Shown: positions 7,168 to 13,469, numbered from the stretch's first letter. The stretch is DNA of 14,803 nt from Deinococcus sp. (GCA_023382135.1 JAMCQK010000028.1:1-14803); one strand, 5' to 3'. Notes: generated by a model not told the origin, from the letters alone. Numbers and translations: made by a program.

Positions 7168-7788
7168 GTGATCTGGCAAAGCTTACTGACTGCTCTACTT
7201 GCCTACCTCTTTGGCAGTGTGCCAGCGGGGGCCTGGGTGGCGCGCATGTACGGCGTGGATATTCAAAAATCCGGCTCGGGAAACACCGGCGCCACCAACG
7301 TGCTCCGCACGTTGGGAGCGGGCCCCGCGTTAGTGGTGGCGCTGTTCGACGTGTTCAAGGGCGGGATCGCGGTGTTGGTGGCTAAGTCGGTTGGTCTCAT
7401 GGACTGGAAGCTTGGGCTGGTCGCGCTGGCCGCGGTGCTCGGACATAACTATTCGGTTTTTCTGCGGCTTAGCGGCGGCAAAGGCGTGGCTACCAGTTTC
7501 GGTACCATGGCTTTTCTGGATCCCTTCCTGGCCCTATTTTCTTTTCCCATAGGCATTATGACCATACTGCTTACCCGTTACGTGTCGGCGGGAAGCATGG
7601 TGGGCGGGTTTGCGGCTGCCATACTTTCACTTGCCATGCGGAGGGAAGCCTGGGAGGTTGTGACGTTGAGCGCACTCTCCTTGCTCATCTTTTGGACCCA
7701 CCGGGCCAATATCCAACGTTTGCGCTCAGGCGGCGAGCGCCGGTTTGGCGAAAAGACCAACGGCACGCAGGCCCCGGACGCTTCTTGA
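7168..7788 (+). CDS. plsY: Acyl-phosphate:glycerol-3-phosphate acyltransferase (PlsY)
   Basis: PlsY is an integral membrane enzyme that transfers the acyl group of acyl-phosphate (made by PlsX) to glycerol-3-phosphate, the first committed acylation in bacterial phospholipid synthesis. The 206-residue product has several hydrophobic spans and the family motifs: SVPAG at 17-21, SGSGNTGATNVLR at 35-47 (catalytic Ser and Arg), DVFKGG at 61-66, GHNYSVFLRLSGGKGVATS at 92-110, and HRANIQRL at 178-185. The frame is open upstream to 6985, but those residues are unlike PlsY. The GTG at 7168 gives the normal N-terminus and sits 6 nt behind a good -10 box. bshB1 follows after 11 nt, so the two are probably co-transcribed. 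Confidence 0.95.
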   Translation: MIWQSLLTALLAYLFGSVPAGAWVARMYGVDIQKSGSGNTGATNVLRTLGAGPALVVALFDVFKGGIAVLVAKSVGLMDWKLGLVALAAVLGHNYSVFLRLSGGKGVATSFGTMAFLDPFLALFSFPIGIMTILLTRYVSAGSMVGGFAAAILSLAMRREAWEVVTLSALSLLIFWTHRANIQRLRSGGERRFGEKTNGTQAPDAS

Positions 7789-7799
7789 TTGGTTAATCT

Positions 7800-8480
7800 A
7801 TGCGCTTGGACTTCTTGGTCATTGCGCCACACCCGGACGACGCGGAACTGGGTGCGGGCGGCATGCTGGCAAGGGCCAAGGCCGAAGGGTTATCCACGGG
7901 TGTTCTGGACCTGAGCAGGGGAGAACTAAGCTCCAAGGGCACACCGGAAATTCGGCAACGGGAGGCGGCGCGGGCTGCCGAGATTTTGCGCCTGGACTAC
8001 CGGGGAAACCTGGGGCTTCCGGATGGCGGCCTCGAGGCCTGCAGCGCGCAAATTACCGCATTAGCCGATAAGCTGCGCGAGCTAAAGCCCAAAATTCTTC
8101 TGGCTCCGCTTGAGCACGACCGCCACCCAGACCACCTGGCGGCGTCCCGGCTATCGCACGCCGCGGTTTATCTTGCGGGTCTCTCGAAAGCCGGGATCGA
8201 AGGAAACCCCCACAAAACTTCAAGCCTGCTTTACTACCCCGGCAACTACCCGGCCACTCCAAATCTGCTGGTGGACATCTCGGATTACATTGAAACCTGG
8301 GAAGCGGCGCTCAGGGCCTATGCCAGCCAGTTTGAAGGCCAGGCCGCCAGTGAAACTGTAGGGCCAAAAGGCCTCGAGGCCCGCCGCGCGCAGCGCAGGT
8401 ACTGGGGCAACTTCCACGGCGTGGACTATGCGGAGGCCCTGGTGAGCCCCGTGCCACTCCTTACTACTCCCTGGAGTTAG
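7800..8480 (+). CDS. bshB1: Bacillithiol biosynthesis deacetylase BshB1
   Basis: BshB1 is a zinc-dependent PIG-L/LmbE-family enzyme that removes the acetyl group from N-acetylglucosaminyl malate, the second step in making the thiol bacillithiol, which is known from Firmicutes and Deinococcota. The 226-residue protein shows the catalytic and zinc motif HPDDAE at 11-16, the LDLSRGELSSKG stretch at 36-47, GLPDGG at 72-77, and the second zinc region EHDRHPDHLAASR at 105-117. The ATG lies 11 nt after the plsY stop with no Shine-Dalgarno, so translation may depend on coupling to plsY. The stop codon overlaps that of the convergent exporter gene. Other PIG-L deacetylases share the motifs; the length and the GTPEIRQ and LPDGG region favour BshB1. 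Confidence 0.88.
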   Translation: MRLDFLVIAPHPDDAELGAGGMLARAKAEGLSTGVLDLSRGELSSKGTPEIRQREAARAAEILRLDYRGNLGLPDGGLEACSAQITALADKLRELKPKILLAPLEHDRHPDHLAASRLSHAAVYLAGLSKAGIEGNPHKTSSLLYYPGNYPATPNLLVDISDYIETWEAALRAYASQFEGQAASETVGPKGLEARRAQRRYWGNFHGVDYAEALVSPVPLLTTPWS

Positions 8481-10630
8481 CGGCTTAAGGGTTTCTCAAA
8501 ACCCGGCTTCAAAGCTTCGTTCGGTAACAGCGCTGCGAAGAAAAGCGAGCAGAGCACCAGTATGGCTGCCCACAAAAACACCTGGCGTTCGGCTTCGGTA
8601 ATGCCAATGTTGATAGCCTTGGGAAGCTCGGTCTTGAGTTCTTGCCTCACCTCTTCCAAGTTCCGCGTGACCTGATAGGTAGCTTCTTTGAGCGTAGTGT
8701 CCTGGGCTTTTCGCAGGCTGGACTGGATCTGCGGGATGAGTTCGGCCTCGAGGCCCGCCACCATCTTTTTTTCCTGGGCCAAGAGGCCCCGCTTAGTGCG
8801 TTCCAACACCAATCCGCGTGCGGCAGGCGGAGGCGGGTTATCCAGCAAGCCTTTGATCCGTGGATCCAGGCGCGGGTCGGCCCTCAGCTTGGCTGCTGCT
8901 GCCGCGTCACCCGCCAAGGCTTTTTCCAGCAAGCCCAAAGTTTCTTGCAGCTTTGCTTTCACCTGCGCGGGTATCCCTCCGGGCGCCAGCTTGTCCTTGA
9001 ACTCTTTAGGCAGGTCCTTGTTGGCGACCAGGTCGGCGTAAGCTTTCTGATCGCCTCCCAACGCCGCCACCACTTGTCCTTCTAGCTTCTGAAAGATAGC
9101 GGGGATGCCGCCCTCTACCAGCTTGTCCTTGAACTCTACCGGCACTTTTGGGTCAGCCTTCAAGGCTGCGTAAGCTTCCTTGTCACCCTTTAGCGCCGCC
9201 GCAAGCTGCTGCTCTAGCTTGCCAAAGGTCTTGTCCAGCGCTTGGTCCACGCCAGCCTCGGTACGGAGTTCCGATGCCTCAAAACTGTTCCCCTGCAGCC
9301 GAAAACCCGCTGGCATGTGTTTGGGAATCTCGTGTTGCAGCGTGCTCGAGAGTACCGTGCCCATGATGGCCGCCCCAATGGTCGAACCAATCTGGCGCAC
9401 AAACTGGGTAGCCGCGGTGGCCGAACCCATGCGCTCCATCGGTGCGGCGTTCTGCGCGGCCAGCGTGAATAATGACTGCCCCGGCCCAAGTCCCAGGCCG
9501 AGCGCGAACAGCATGGCCACCAACTGCCAGATGGGTGTTTCCACCGCCAGCGTGAAGTGAGTGAACAGAAATAGCGCCAACATCCACACCCCGCTTACCA
9601 GCAAAATGGGCTTGTAGCGCCCAATTCTGCTGGCAAGCTGCCCGCTGGATATGGCGCCAACCACCACGCCAAAGGAAAGAGGCAACAAAGAAAGCCCCGC
9701 GTTGGTCGCGGAAATTCCCTTTACCTGTACCAGATAGAGCGGAAGGAAAATAATTGCGCCCAGGAACGCGCCGCCATAAAAAAACATCGCGATCGAAGCC
9801 AAGCTGAAGGTGCGTATTCGGAGTATCGAAAGGTCGAAGAGCGGGTCTTTTGTCCTAAGCTGGGTCCAGATCCAGACGCCGAGCGCAACAGCGCTGAACA
9901 CAAAGAGCGAGATGATTCGGGTTGAACCCCAAGGATAGGTGCTCCCGGCCCAGGAGAAGGCCAGCATCAGAGGCACGGTCCAGGCCACCAGGGTGAGCGC
10001 TCCCGGCACGTCAAAGGTCTGTTGGTGTTCGGGCCGCATGCGGGGCATGAACCTGAGGATGAACCACAGCGCCGCTGCGCCCACCGGCATGTTGATGTAG
10101 AAGATCCAGCGCCAGGAGAAATGATCGGTGAGCAGGCCGCCGAGCCAAGGGCCCACCACGCTGGAAAGCCCGAACATTGCGCCAAAAAGACCGCCTACCT
10201 TGCCGCGTTCGCGTGGGGGGAACAGGTGAGCGATAGTCGTGAGCGCCACCGAAAAGAGCGCGCCGCCGCCAATCCCTTGGAACCCCCGGAAGCCAATGAG
10301 CGCTTCCATGTTGGGCGAGAGCCCGCAGAGCGCCGAACCAGCCAGAAACAAGACCACCGCGGCCAAAAGCACCGAACGCCTGCTGTAGAGCTCGGTAAGC
10401 CTGCCGAAGACAGGTGCCGCCACCGTGGAGGCCAGCAGATAGGCGGTAGCCACCCAGGCATACAGCCTGGTACCGTTGAGCTCTGCGGTAATTCTGGGCA
10501 GCGCGGTGGAGACAATAGTCTGGTCCAGTGCCGCCAGAAAAATGCCCAGCATAATCCCGATCAGGGTGAGCCTGGCCTCGCGCGTGAGGGCGCCAGAAGC
10601 TGCGGGTTCAGAACGAACGTCTTGCTGCAT
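8477..10630 (-). CDS. DHA2-family (EmrB/QacA-type) MFS multidrug exporter with large loop insertion
   Basis: A 717-residue major facilitator of the 14-helix DHA2 drug:proton antiporter type. Helix 1 carries the family signature LDQTIVSTALPRI at 35-47. Motif A (GRLTELYSRR) is at 76-85 and the antiporter motif C region (GLSSVVGPWLGGLL) at 154-167. Typical members have about 480-550 residues; this one has an insertion of about 250 residues (431-681) between helix 13 (about 408-430) and helix 14 (about 682-702). The insertion holds two or three tandem ~44-residue repeats followed by a charged, probably coiled-coil helix. I chose the ATG at 10630 because AAAGGA precedes it by 5 nt and the upstream frame runs into marR. 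It follows marR by 11 nt in an operon. The substrate is unknown; drugs or hydrophobic compounds are an inference from family. Confidence 0.92.
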   Translation of the reverse strand: MQQDVRSEPAASGALTREARLTLIGIMLGIFLAALDQTIVSTALPRITAELNGTRLYAWVATAYLLASTVAAPVFGRLTELYSRRSVLLAAVVLFLAGSALCGLSPNMEALIGFRGFQGIGGGALFSVALTTIAHLFPPRERGKVGGLFGAMFGLSSVVGPWLGGLLTDHFSWRWIFYINMPVGAAALWFILRFMPRMRPEHQQTFDVPGALTLVAWTVPLMLAFSWAGSTYPWGSTRIISLFVFSAVALGVWIWTQLRTKDPLFDLSILRIRTFSLASIAMFFYGGAFLGAIIFLPLYLVQVKGISATNAGLSLLPLSFGVVVGAISSGQLASRIGRYKPILLVSGVWMLALFLFTHFTLAVETPIWQLVAMLFALGLGLGPGQSLFTLAAQNAAPMERMGSATAATQFVRQIGSTIGAAIMGTVLSSTLQHEIPKHMPAGFRLQGNSFEASELRTEAGVDQALDKTFGKLEQQLAAALKGDKEAYAALKADPKVPVEFKDKLVEGGIPAIFQKLEGQVVAALGGDQKAYADLVANKDLPKEFKDKLAPGGIPAQVKAKLQETLGLLEKALAGDAAAAAKLRADPRLDPRIKGLLDNPPPPAARGLVLERTKRGLLAQEKKMVAGLEAELIPQIQSSLRKAQDTTLKEATYQVTRNLEEVRQELKTELPKAINIGITEAERQVFLWAAILVLCSLFFAALLPNEALKPGFEKPLSR
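8825..9217 (-). repeat. Tandem ~44-codon repeats in the exporter loop
   Basis: Within the exporter gene, three consecutive units can be aligned: 9217-9086, 9085-8951 and a more diverged 8950-8825. Each opens with an amphipathic helix (LEQQLAAALKGDKEAYAAL, LEGQVVAALGGDQKAYADL, and LLEKALAGDAAAAAKL). The first two end EFKDKL..GGIPA, the third RIKGLLDN. The first two units share an exact 19-base stretch (8987-9005 and 9119-9137) at a 132-bp period, which points to fairly recent duplication. Confidence 0.8.
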
Positions 10631-10641
10631 GAAGATCCTTT

Positions 10642-11070
10642 CTACTGGTCTTGTCCGGAACCAGCCGCGGGGCTGGCCAGAATTTTGAGCAAGCGGGCGA
10701 ACTCCTGCCGCTCGGTTTTGGAGAGCCTGGCAAGCCTTTTTTCCAGCGCCTGCTGGTAGCAACGCCGGCCCGCTTCCTGCGCTTCTTTGCCCTTTTCGGT
10801 GAGCTCGAAGCGGTAGCGCCGCAGGTCCGCCTGGTCCATAAGACGCTTGACCAGCCCCGCGGCCTCGAGGCGTCTGAGCATCTGACTCAAGGTGGGTGCG
10901 GGCAGGTGCACGCGCTCCAGGATGGCCTTGGGGTAGTGGTGTTCCGCCACCATAGCCAGCAGCCAGGGTGCCATGGGGAAAAGGCCTATCTTTTCCAGCT
11001 CGGGGAAGACCTCTTCACCCAAGGAACGGTGGAAGCCCCACATGCGGGTCATTACTTCCCAGGCCTTCAC
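10642..11070 (-). CDS. MarR-family transcriptional regulator
   Basis: A 142-residue winged-helix protein. A helix-turn-helix lies at about residues 46-76, with recognition helix TLSQMLRRLEAAGLV at 60-74, then the wing with the MarR hallmark DLRRYRFELTEKG at 82-94, and long terminal helices for dimerisation. MarR proteins usually repress their own gene and a neighbouring efflux pump until a ligand binds. The gene sits 11 nt upstream of a DHA2 exporter on the same strand, the classic arrangement. I chose the GTG start at 11070 because a -10 box sits 6 nt upstream; ATG codons at 11052 and 11043 are alternatives. The ligand cannot be read from the sequence. Confidence 0.93.
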   Translation of the reverse strand: MKAWEVMTRMWGFHRSLGEEVFPELEKIGLFPMAPWLLAMVAEHHYPKAILERVHLPAPTLSQMLRRLEAAGLVKRLMDQADLRRYRFELTEKGKEAQEAGRRCYQQALEKRLARLSKTERQEFARLLKILASPAAGSGQDQ

Positions 11071-11076
11071 GGCGCC

Positions 11077-11105
11077 AACCTACTTCTAAAGTAAACTATT
11101 GTCAA
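11077..11105 (-). promoter_or_regulatory. marR-exporter promoter, leaderless type
   Basis: On the minus strand a perfect -35 box TTGACA (11105-11100) is followed by exactly 17 nt and TAGGTT (11082-11077), which fits TANNNT. Six bases (GGCGCC) then lead to the GTG at 11070. The spacing equals that of the other leaderless-type promoters here and supports the GTG start. Confidence 0.7.
11081..11093. promoter_or_regulatory. Probable MarR operator between the -35 and -10 boxes
   Basis: TACTTCTAAAGTA is a palindrome with 5-bp arms (TACTT/AAGTA) around CTA. It lies in the spacer of the marR promoter and overlaps the first bases of the -10 box, where a bound dimer would exclude RNA polymerase. MarR operators are typically short AT-rich palindromes overlapping the core promoter. 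The direct repeat AAACTAT at 11093-11099 and 11109-11115 may extend the site. Binding by this particular MarR is an inference. Confidence 0.55.
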
Positions 11106-11117
11106 ATCAAACTATCT

Positions 11118-11146
11118 CAATCGAAACAAAGAGTTTCACCCGATTG
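11118..11146. promoter_or_regulatory. Interrupted inverted repeat at the argF -35 region
   Basis: CAATCGAAAC (11118-11127) is complemented by GTTTC (11133-11137) and CGATTG (11141-11146), with a few unpaired bases on the right arm. The right end overlaps the argF -35 box, so it could be an operator for arginine control or for the adjacent marR side. It does not clearly match the ArgR box as I know it. Confidence 0.3.
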
Positions 11147-11172
11147 CATATTCTTGCGGGAGAAAGTATAGT
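11144..11172 (+). promoter_or_regulatory. argF promoter
   Basis: TTGCAT (11144-11149), a 17-nt spacer and TATAGT (11167-11172) form a good sigma-70-type promoter. Transcription should start near 11179, giving a leader of about 30 nt with a strong ribosome site, unlike the leaderless-type promoters nearby. It is back to back with the marR promoter. Confidence 0.7.
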
Positions 11173-11176
11173 CGTG

Positions 11177-11190
11177 TTCTGGCGCCAGAA
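11177..11190. promoter_or_regulatory. 14-bp perfect palindrome at the predicted argF transcription start
   Basis: TTCTGGCGCCAGAA reads identically on both strands and spans the predicted start of the argF transcript. It could be an operator that blocks initiation, or a GC-rich 5' element. No T-run follows, so it is not an attenuator terminator. Confidence 0.4.
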
Positions 11191-11197
11191 GCGCTCC

Positions 11198-11207
11198 AGG
11201 GAGGTGA
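11198..11207 (+). promoter_or_regulatory. Strong Shine-Dalgarno of argF
   Basis: AGGGAGGTGA contains GGAGGTGA, near-perfect complementarity to the 16S rRNA 3' end, just before the ATG at 11209. It fixes the argF start and shows that this gene, unlike several neighbours, uses a leadered mRNA. Confidence 0.8.
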
Positions 11208-11208
11208 A

Positions 11209-12114
11209 ATGACCCAGACCCCGGTTCGGCTGCCCAAAGACCTGCTAGATTTCTCCCACTTGAGCGCAAGCGGCCTCGAGGCCCTGCTGGATACATCCAT
11301 CCGCATGAAGGCGGAAAAGTACCGAGGCCTGGAACTCGCGGGCCAGTCGGTGGCCCTGGTCTTTGAAAAACCCTCCCTGCGCACCCGCACTACCTTGGAA
11401 CTGGCGGTGGTTCAGCTTGGCGGCCACGCGCTTTACCTAGACCAGCGCCAGACCGGCATTGGTGTGCGCGAACCGGTGCGCGATATTGCCAGAAACCTGG
11501 AACGCTGGGTGGCGGGTATTGCCGCGCGAGTGTATAAGCATGAAACCGTGGAAGCTTTTGCCCAGCACGCCAAGGTGCCGGTTATCAACGCGCTTTCCGA
11601 CAAAACCCACCCGCTTCAGGCCCTGGCGGACCTCCAGACCATGCGTGAAGTGTTTGGCAAAACCGGTGGCCTCAGGTTCGCCTACGTGGGAGACGGCAAC
11701 AATGTGCTCGCCTCGCTGCTCGAAGTAGCGCCACTTGCGGGCCTCGAGGTGCGGGTGGCCACGCCCAAGGGCTACGAGCCCGACGCCAAACTGCTCAAAA
11801 CTGCGGGTGCCAAGTTTACCTATGTTCCGGCGGAAGCGGTGGAAGGCGCCCAGGTGGTCTATACCGATGTCTGGACCTCGATGGGCCAGGAAGAAGAGAC
11901 CGCCAAGCGCCTCTGCGACTTCAAAGGCTTCGAAATCACCAACGATCTGCTCGATCTTGCTGCGCCCGAGGCCATCTTCCTTCACTGCCTGCCGGCGCAT
12001 TACGGCGAGGAAGTGGCCGAAGAAGTGGTGTACGGGCCCAAAAGCCGCGTCTTCGACCAGGCCGAAAACCGCCTCCACACCGCCAAGGCAGTCTTGTACC
12101 ACTGGTTGTCGTGA
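11209..12114 (+). CDS. argF: Ornithine carbamoyltransferase
   Basis: The cytoplasmic enzyme joins carbamoyl phosphate and L-ornithine to give citrulline in arginine synthesis. The 301-residue length is normal. Residues SLRTR at 56-60 form the carbamoyl-phosphate site (classical STRTR with Leu for the first Thr, a form I recall from Thermus OTCases). HPLQ is at 134-137, GDGNNV at 161-166, the ornithine loop DVWTSMGQE at 220-228, and HCLPAHYGEE at 259-268. The SMG loop favours ornithine over N-acetyl- or N-succinyl-ornithine, although those relatives also use SxRTR variants. The start is set by a strong Shine-Dalgarno. argC follows on the same strand after a 91-bp spacer without a terminator, so the two are probably co-transcribed. 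Confidence 0.95.
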   Translation: MTQTPVRLPKDLLDFSHLSASGLEALLDTSIRMKAEKYRGLELAGQSVALVFEKPSLRTRTTLELAVVQLGGHALYLDQRQTGIGVREPVRDIARNLERWVAGIAARVYKHETVEAFAQHAKVPVINALSDKTHPLQALADLQTMREVFGKTGGLRFAYVGDGNNVLASLLEVAPLAGLEVRVATPKGYEPDAKLLKTAGAKFTYVPAEAVEGAQVVYTDVWTSMGQEEETAKRLCDFKGFEITNDLLDLAAPEAIFLHCLPAHYGEEVAEEVVYGPKSRVFDQAENRLHTAKAVLYHWLS

Positions 12115-12137
12115 GGCAAGCTTGGAGCATAAAAGAT

Positions 12138-12206
12138 ATGGTTAGACTGCTGAGAGTAAAAGGCCTGGAGGAAGCCAGCCTGCGGCTGAGCGAGGCCTAC
12201 CCTTGA
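12138..12206 (+). CDS. Possible 22-codon ORF coupled to argC
   Basis: An ATG at 12138, with GGAG 10 nt upstream (12124-12127), opens a 22-codon frame (MVRLLRVKGLEEASLRLSEAYP) whose TGA overlaps the argC ATG as TGATG. This layout suits translational coupling, in which the ribosome that ends the short ORF restarts on argC. The peptide has Leu/Arg/Glu repeats but no Arg-codon run, so attenuation is not obvious. It matches no family I know and could be chance. Confidence 0.3.
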   Translation: MVRLLRVKGLEEASLRLSEAYP

Positions 12207-13258
12207 TGAAGCGAGCCAAAGTCGGCATCATCGGCGCCAGCGGGTATGGTGGCGGGGAGCTCATGCGCTTGCTGAAGCCTCACCCCAACGTTGAACTGGT
12301 GGGCTTTAGTAGCCGCAAGCACCAGGGGAAACCGCTCTCCGAAAGCTGGCCACAGCTCCCTTACCCGGACCTCTTCGAGAGCCAGCAAGCGGTCATCGAG
12401 AAATCTGACATTCTTTTTCTGGCTATTCCCAACGGCCTGGCCATGGAACTTGCGCCCTCTCTGCTCCAGGCGGGAAAGCGTGTGAGCGACCTCTCCGCCG
12501 ACTTCCGGCTGCCACCCGAGGTCTACCAGCAGTGGTACAAAACCCCCCACAAGTCGCCCGAGCTTTACCGGCAGGCCGTATATGGCCTGCCGGAGTTCTT
12601 CCGTGCGGAAATTGCCGGCGCGAACCTGGTCGCAAACCCTGGTTGTTACGTGACCGCTTCCACCCTGGCGCTCGCGCCGCTGGTCTCGCTTGGCCTGGTG
12701 GAAAACATCATTGTAAACGCGGCCAGTGGTGTCTCGGGAGCGGGCCGCGAGGCCGAGGGCACCTCCTTTGCCGAGATTAACGAAAATTTCAAAGCCTATA
12801 AAGTTGCCGGCAGCCACCGGCACATCCCGGAAATCGAACTCAACCTTTCGCGCATCGAAGCCCAGGGCCGCCAAGCAAAGACTCACGGAAAGTCTGGCGA
12901 GGTAAAAATTACCTTCACCCCCCACCTTGCGCCCATGTCCCGAGGTATTCTGGTCACGGCTTATGCCACCCCCAGGCGTGTCCTGGAAGGCGCCGAACTG
13001 CTTGGCGTCTACCAAGACTTTTACCAGAACGAGCCTTTTGTGCGCGTGAGCGAGGCCCTGCCCGAGACCAAAGGCACCACCGGGTCGAACCTGTGCTGGA
13101 TCAGCCCAAAGCTCGATGCCCGTACCGGCCAGACTATCGTCTTTAGCGCCATTGACAACCTGGGTAAAGGCATGGCTTCCCAAGCGGTTCAGAACCTCAA
13201 CTTGATGCTGGGCCTGGCCGAAACCACGGGCCTCTGCACTGGCGGCCTGTGGCCTTGA
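12206..13258 (+). CDS. argC: N-acetyl-gamma-glutamyl-phosphate reductase
   Basis: ArgC reduces N-acetylglutamyl phosphate to the semialdehyde with NADPH, the third step toward ornithine. The 350-residue product has the nucleotide-binding GASGYGG at 10-16, the catalytic cysteine in NPGCYVT (Cys147), VSGAGREAEGTSF in the middle, the HRHIPEIE stretch, and HLAPMSRGI, all expected in this family. LysY-type reductases of the LysW pathway are relatives; the neighbours argF and argJ favour ArgC. The ATG at 12206 and a TTG at 12203 are alternative starts. A GAGG at 12192-12195 lies 10 nt and 7 nt upstream of them respectively, and neither changes the fold. Confidence 0.95.
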   Translation: MKRAKVGIIGASGYGGGELMRLLKPHPNVELVGFSSRKHQGKPLSESWPQLPYPDLFESQQAVIEKSDILFLAIPNGLAMELAPSLLQAGKRVSDLSADFRLPPEVYQQWYKTPHKSPELYRQAVYGLPEFFRAEIAGANLVANPGCYVTASTLALAPLVSLGLVENIIVNAASGVSGAGREAEGTSFAEINENFKAYKVAGSHRHIPEIELNLSRIEAQGRQAKTHGKSGEVKITFTPHLAPMSRGILVTAYATPRRVLEGAELLGVYQDFYQNEPFVRVSEALPETKGTTGSNLCWISPKLDARTGQTIVFSAIDNLGKGMASQAVQNLNLMLGLAETTGLCTGGLWP

Positions 13259-13293
13259 ATTTTTTCGGATGCCCAGTTGACCAGGAGACGAAT

Positions 13294-13434
13294 ATGACCC
13301 GTCCGAACTATCCAATCAGTGCCAAAAATCACGGGGACGCACCGGGAAAAGCCGAGATTCATCCGGATGGTTGTGCGGTGGCTCCCTGGCTCTCGCCTAA
13401 CCTTCGGCCTTTGGCGTTTAGCGCGCGGCGTTAG
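13294..13434 (+). CDS. Possible 46-residue small protein between argC and argJ
   Basis: An ATG preceded by AGGAG at a 6-nt spacing (13283-13287) opens a 46-codon frame starting MTRPNYPISAKNHG and ending LSPNLRPLAFSARR. The ribosome site is better than those of several real genes nearby, and the argC stop is 35 nt upstream, which fits an operon member. However, the last third is encoded by degenerate 7-bp repeats, the peptide has no recognisable domain or membrane span, and it has one Cys. Function unknown; chance is possible. Confidence 0.35.
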   Translation: MTRPNYPISAKNHGDAPGKAEIHPDGCAVAPWLSPNLRPLAFSARR

Positions 13435-13442
13435 GCGTTTAT
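13394..13442. repeat. Degenerate heptamer tandem repeat
   Basis: Seven consecutive 7-bp units can be laid out without gaps: CGCCTAA, CCTTCGG, CCTTTGG, CGTTTAG, CGCGCGG, CGTTAGG and CGTTTAT. The rough consensus is CSTTTRG. The array ends 27 nt before argJ. Its outer parts also form an inverted repeat, CGCCTAAC (13394-13401) with GTTAGGCG (13430-13437), so the RNA could fold. Heptameric short tandem repeats of this kind are best known from cyanobacterial spacers. Confidence 0.6.
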
Positions 13443-13457
13443 CATCTGACCTTTAGT

Positions 13458-13463
13458 TATCCT
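13458..13463 (+). promoter_or_regulatory. Candidate leaderless -10 box of argJ
   Basis: TATCCT lies 6 nt (TCCTCT) before the argJ ATG. The upstream bases are pyrimidine-rich with no Shine-Dalgarno, so argJ either has its own leaderless transcript or is poorly translated from the argF-argC message. No good -35 hexamer is visible at 16-18 nt, so confidence rests on the spacing shared with other genes in the window. Confidence 0.45.
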
Positions 13464-13469
13464 TCCTCT

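Noticed and set aside
10022..10759. 245-codon plus-strand ORF opposite the exporter
   Set aside because: Antisense shadow of the exporter's N-terminal membrane domain. The His/Glu/Arg-rich peptide has no recognisable domain.
10631..10762. N-terminal extension of the exporter from 10762
   Set aside because: It overlaps the end of marR in another frame. The ATG at 10630 has its own Shine-Dalgarno and gives a normal DHA2 N-terminus.
11209..12114. N-acetyl- or N-succinyl-ornithine carbamoyltransferase instead of ArgF
   Set aside because: The SLRTR variant occurs in those enzymes, but the DVWTSMGQE loop is the ornithine-specific form, and I recall SLRTR from Thermus OTCases too.
12197..13315. 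372-codon minus-strand ORF opposite argC
   Set aside because: It is the antisense shadow of a well-supported argC. Long antisense frames are common in GC-rich genes with strong third-position bias, and the peptide matches no family.
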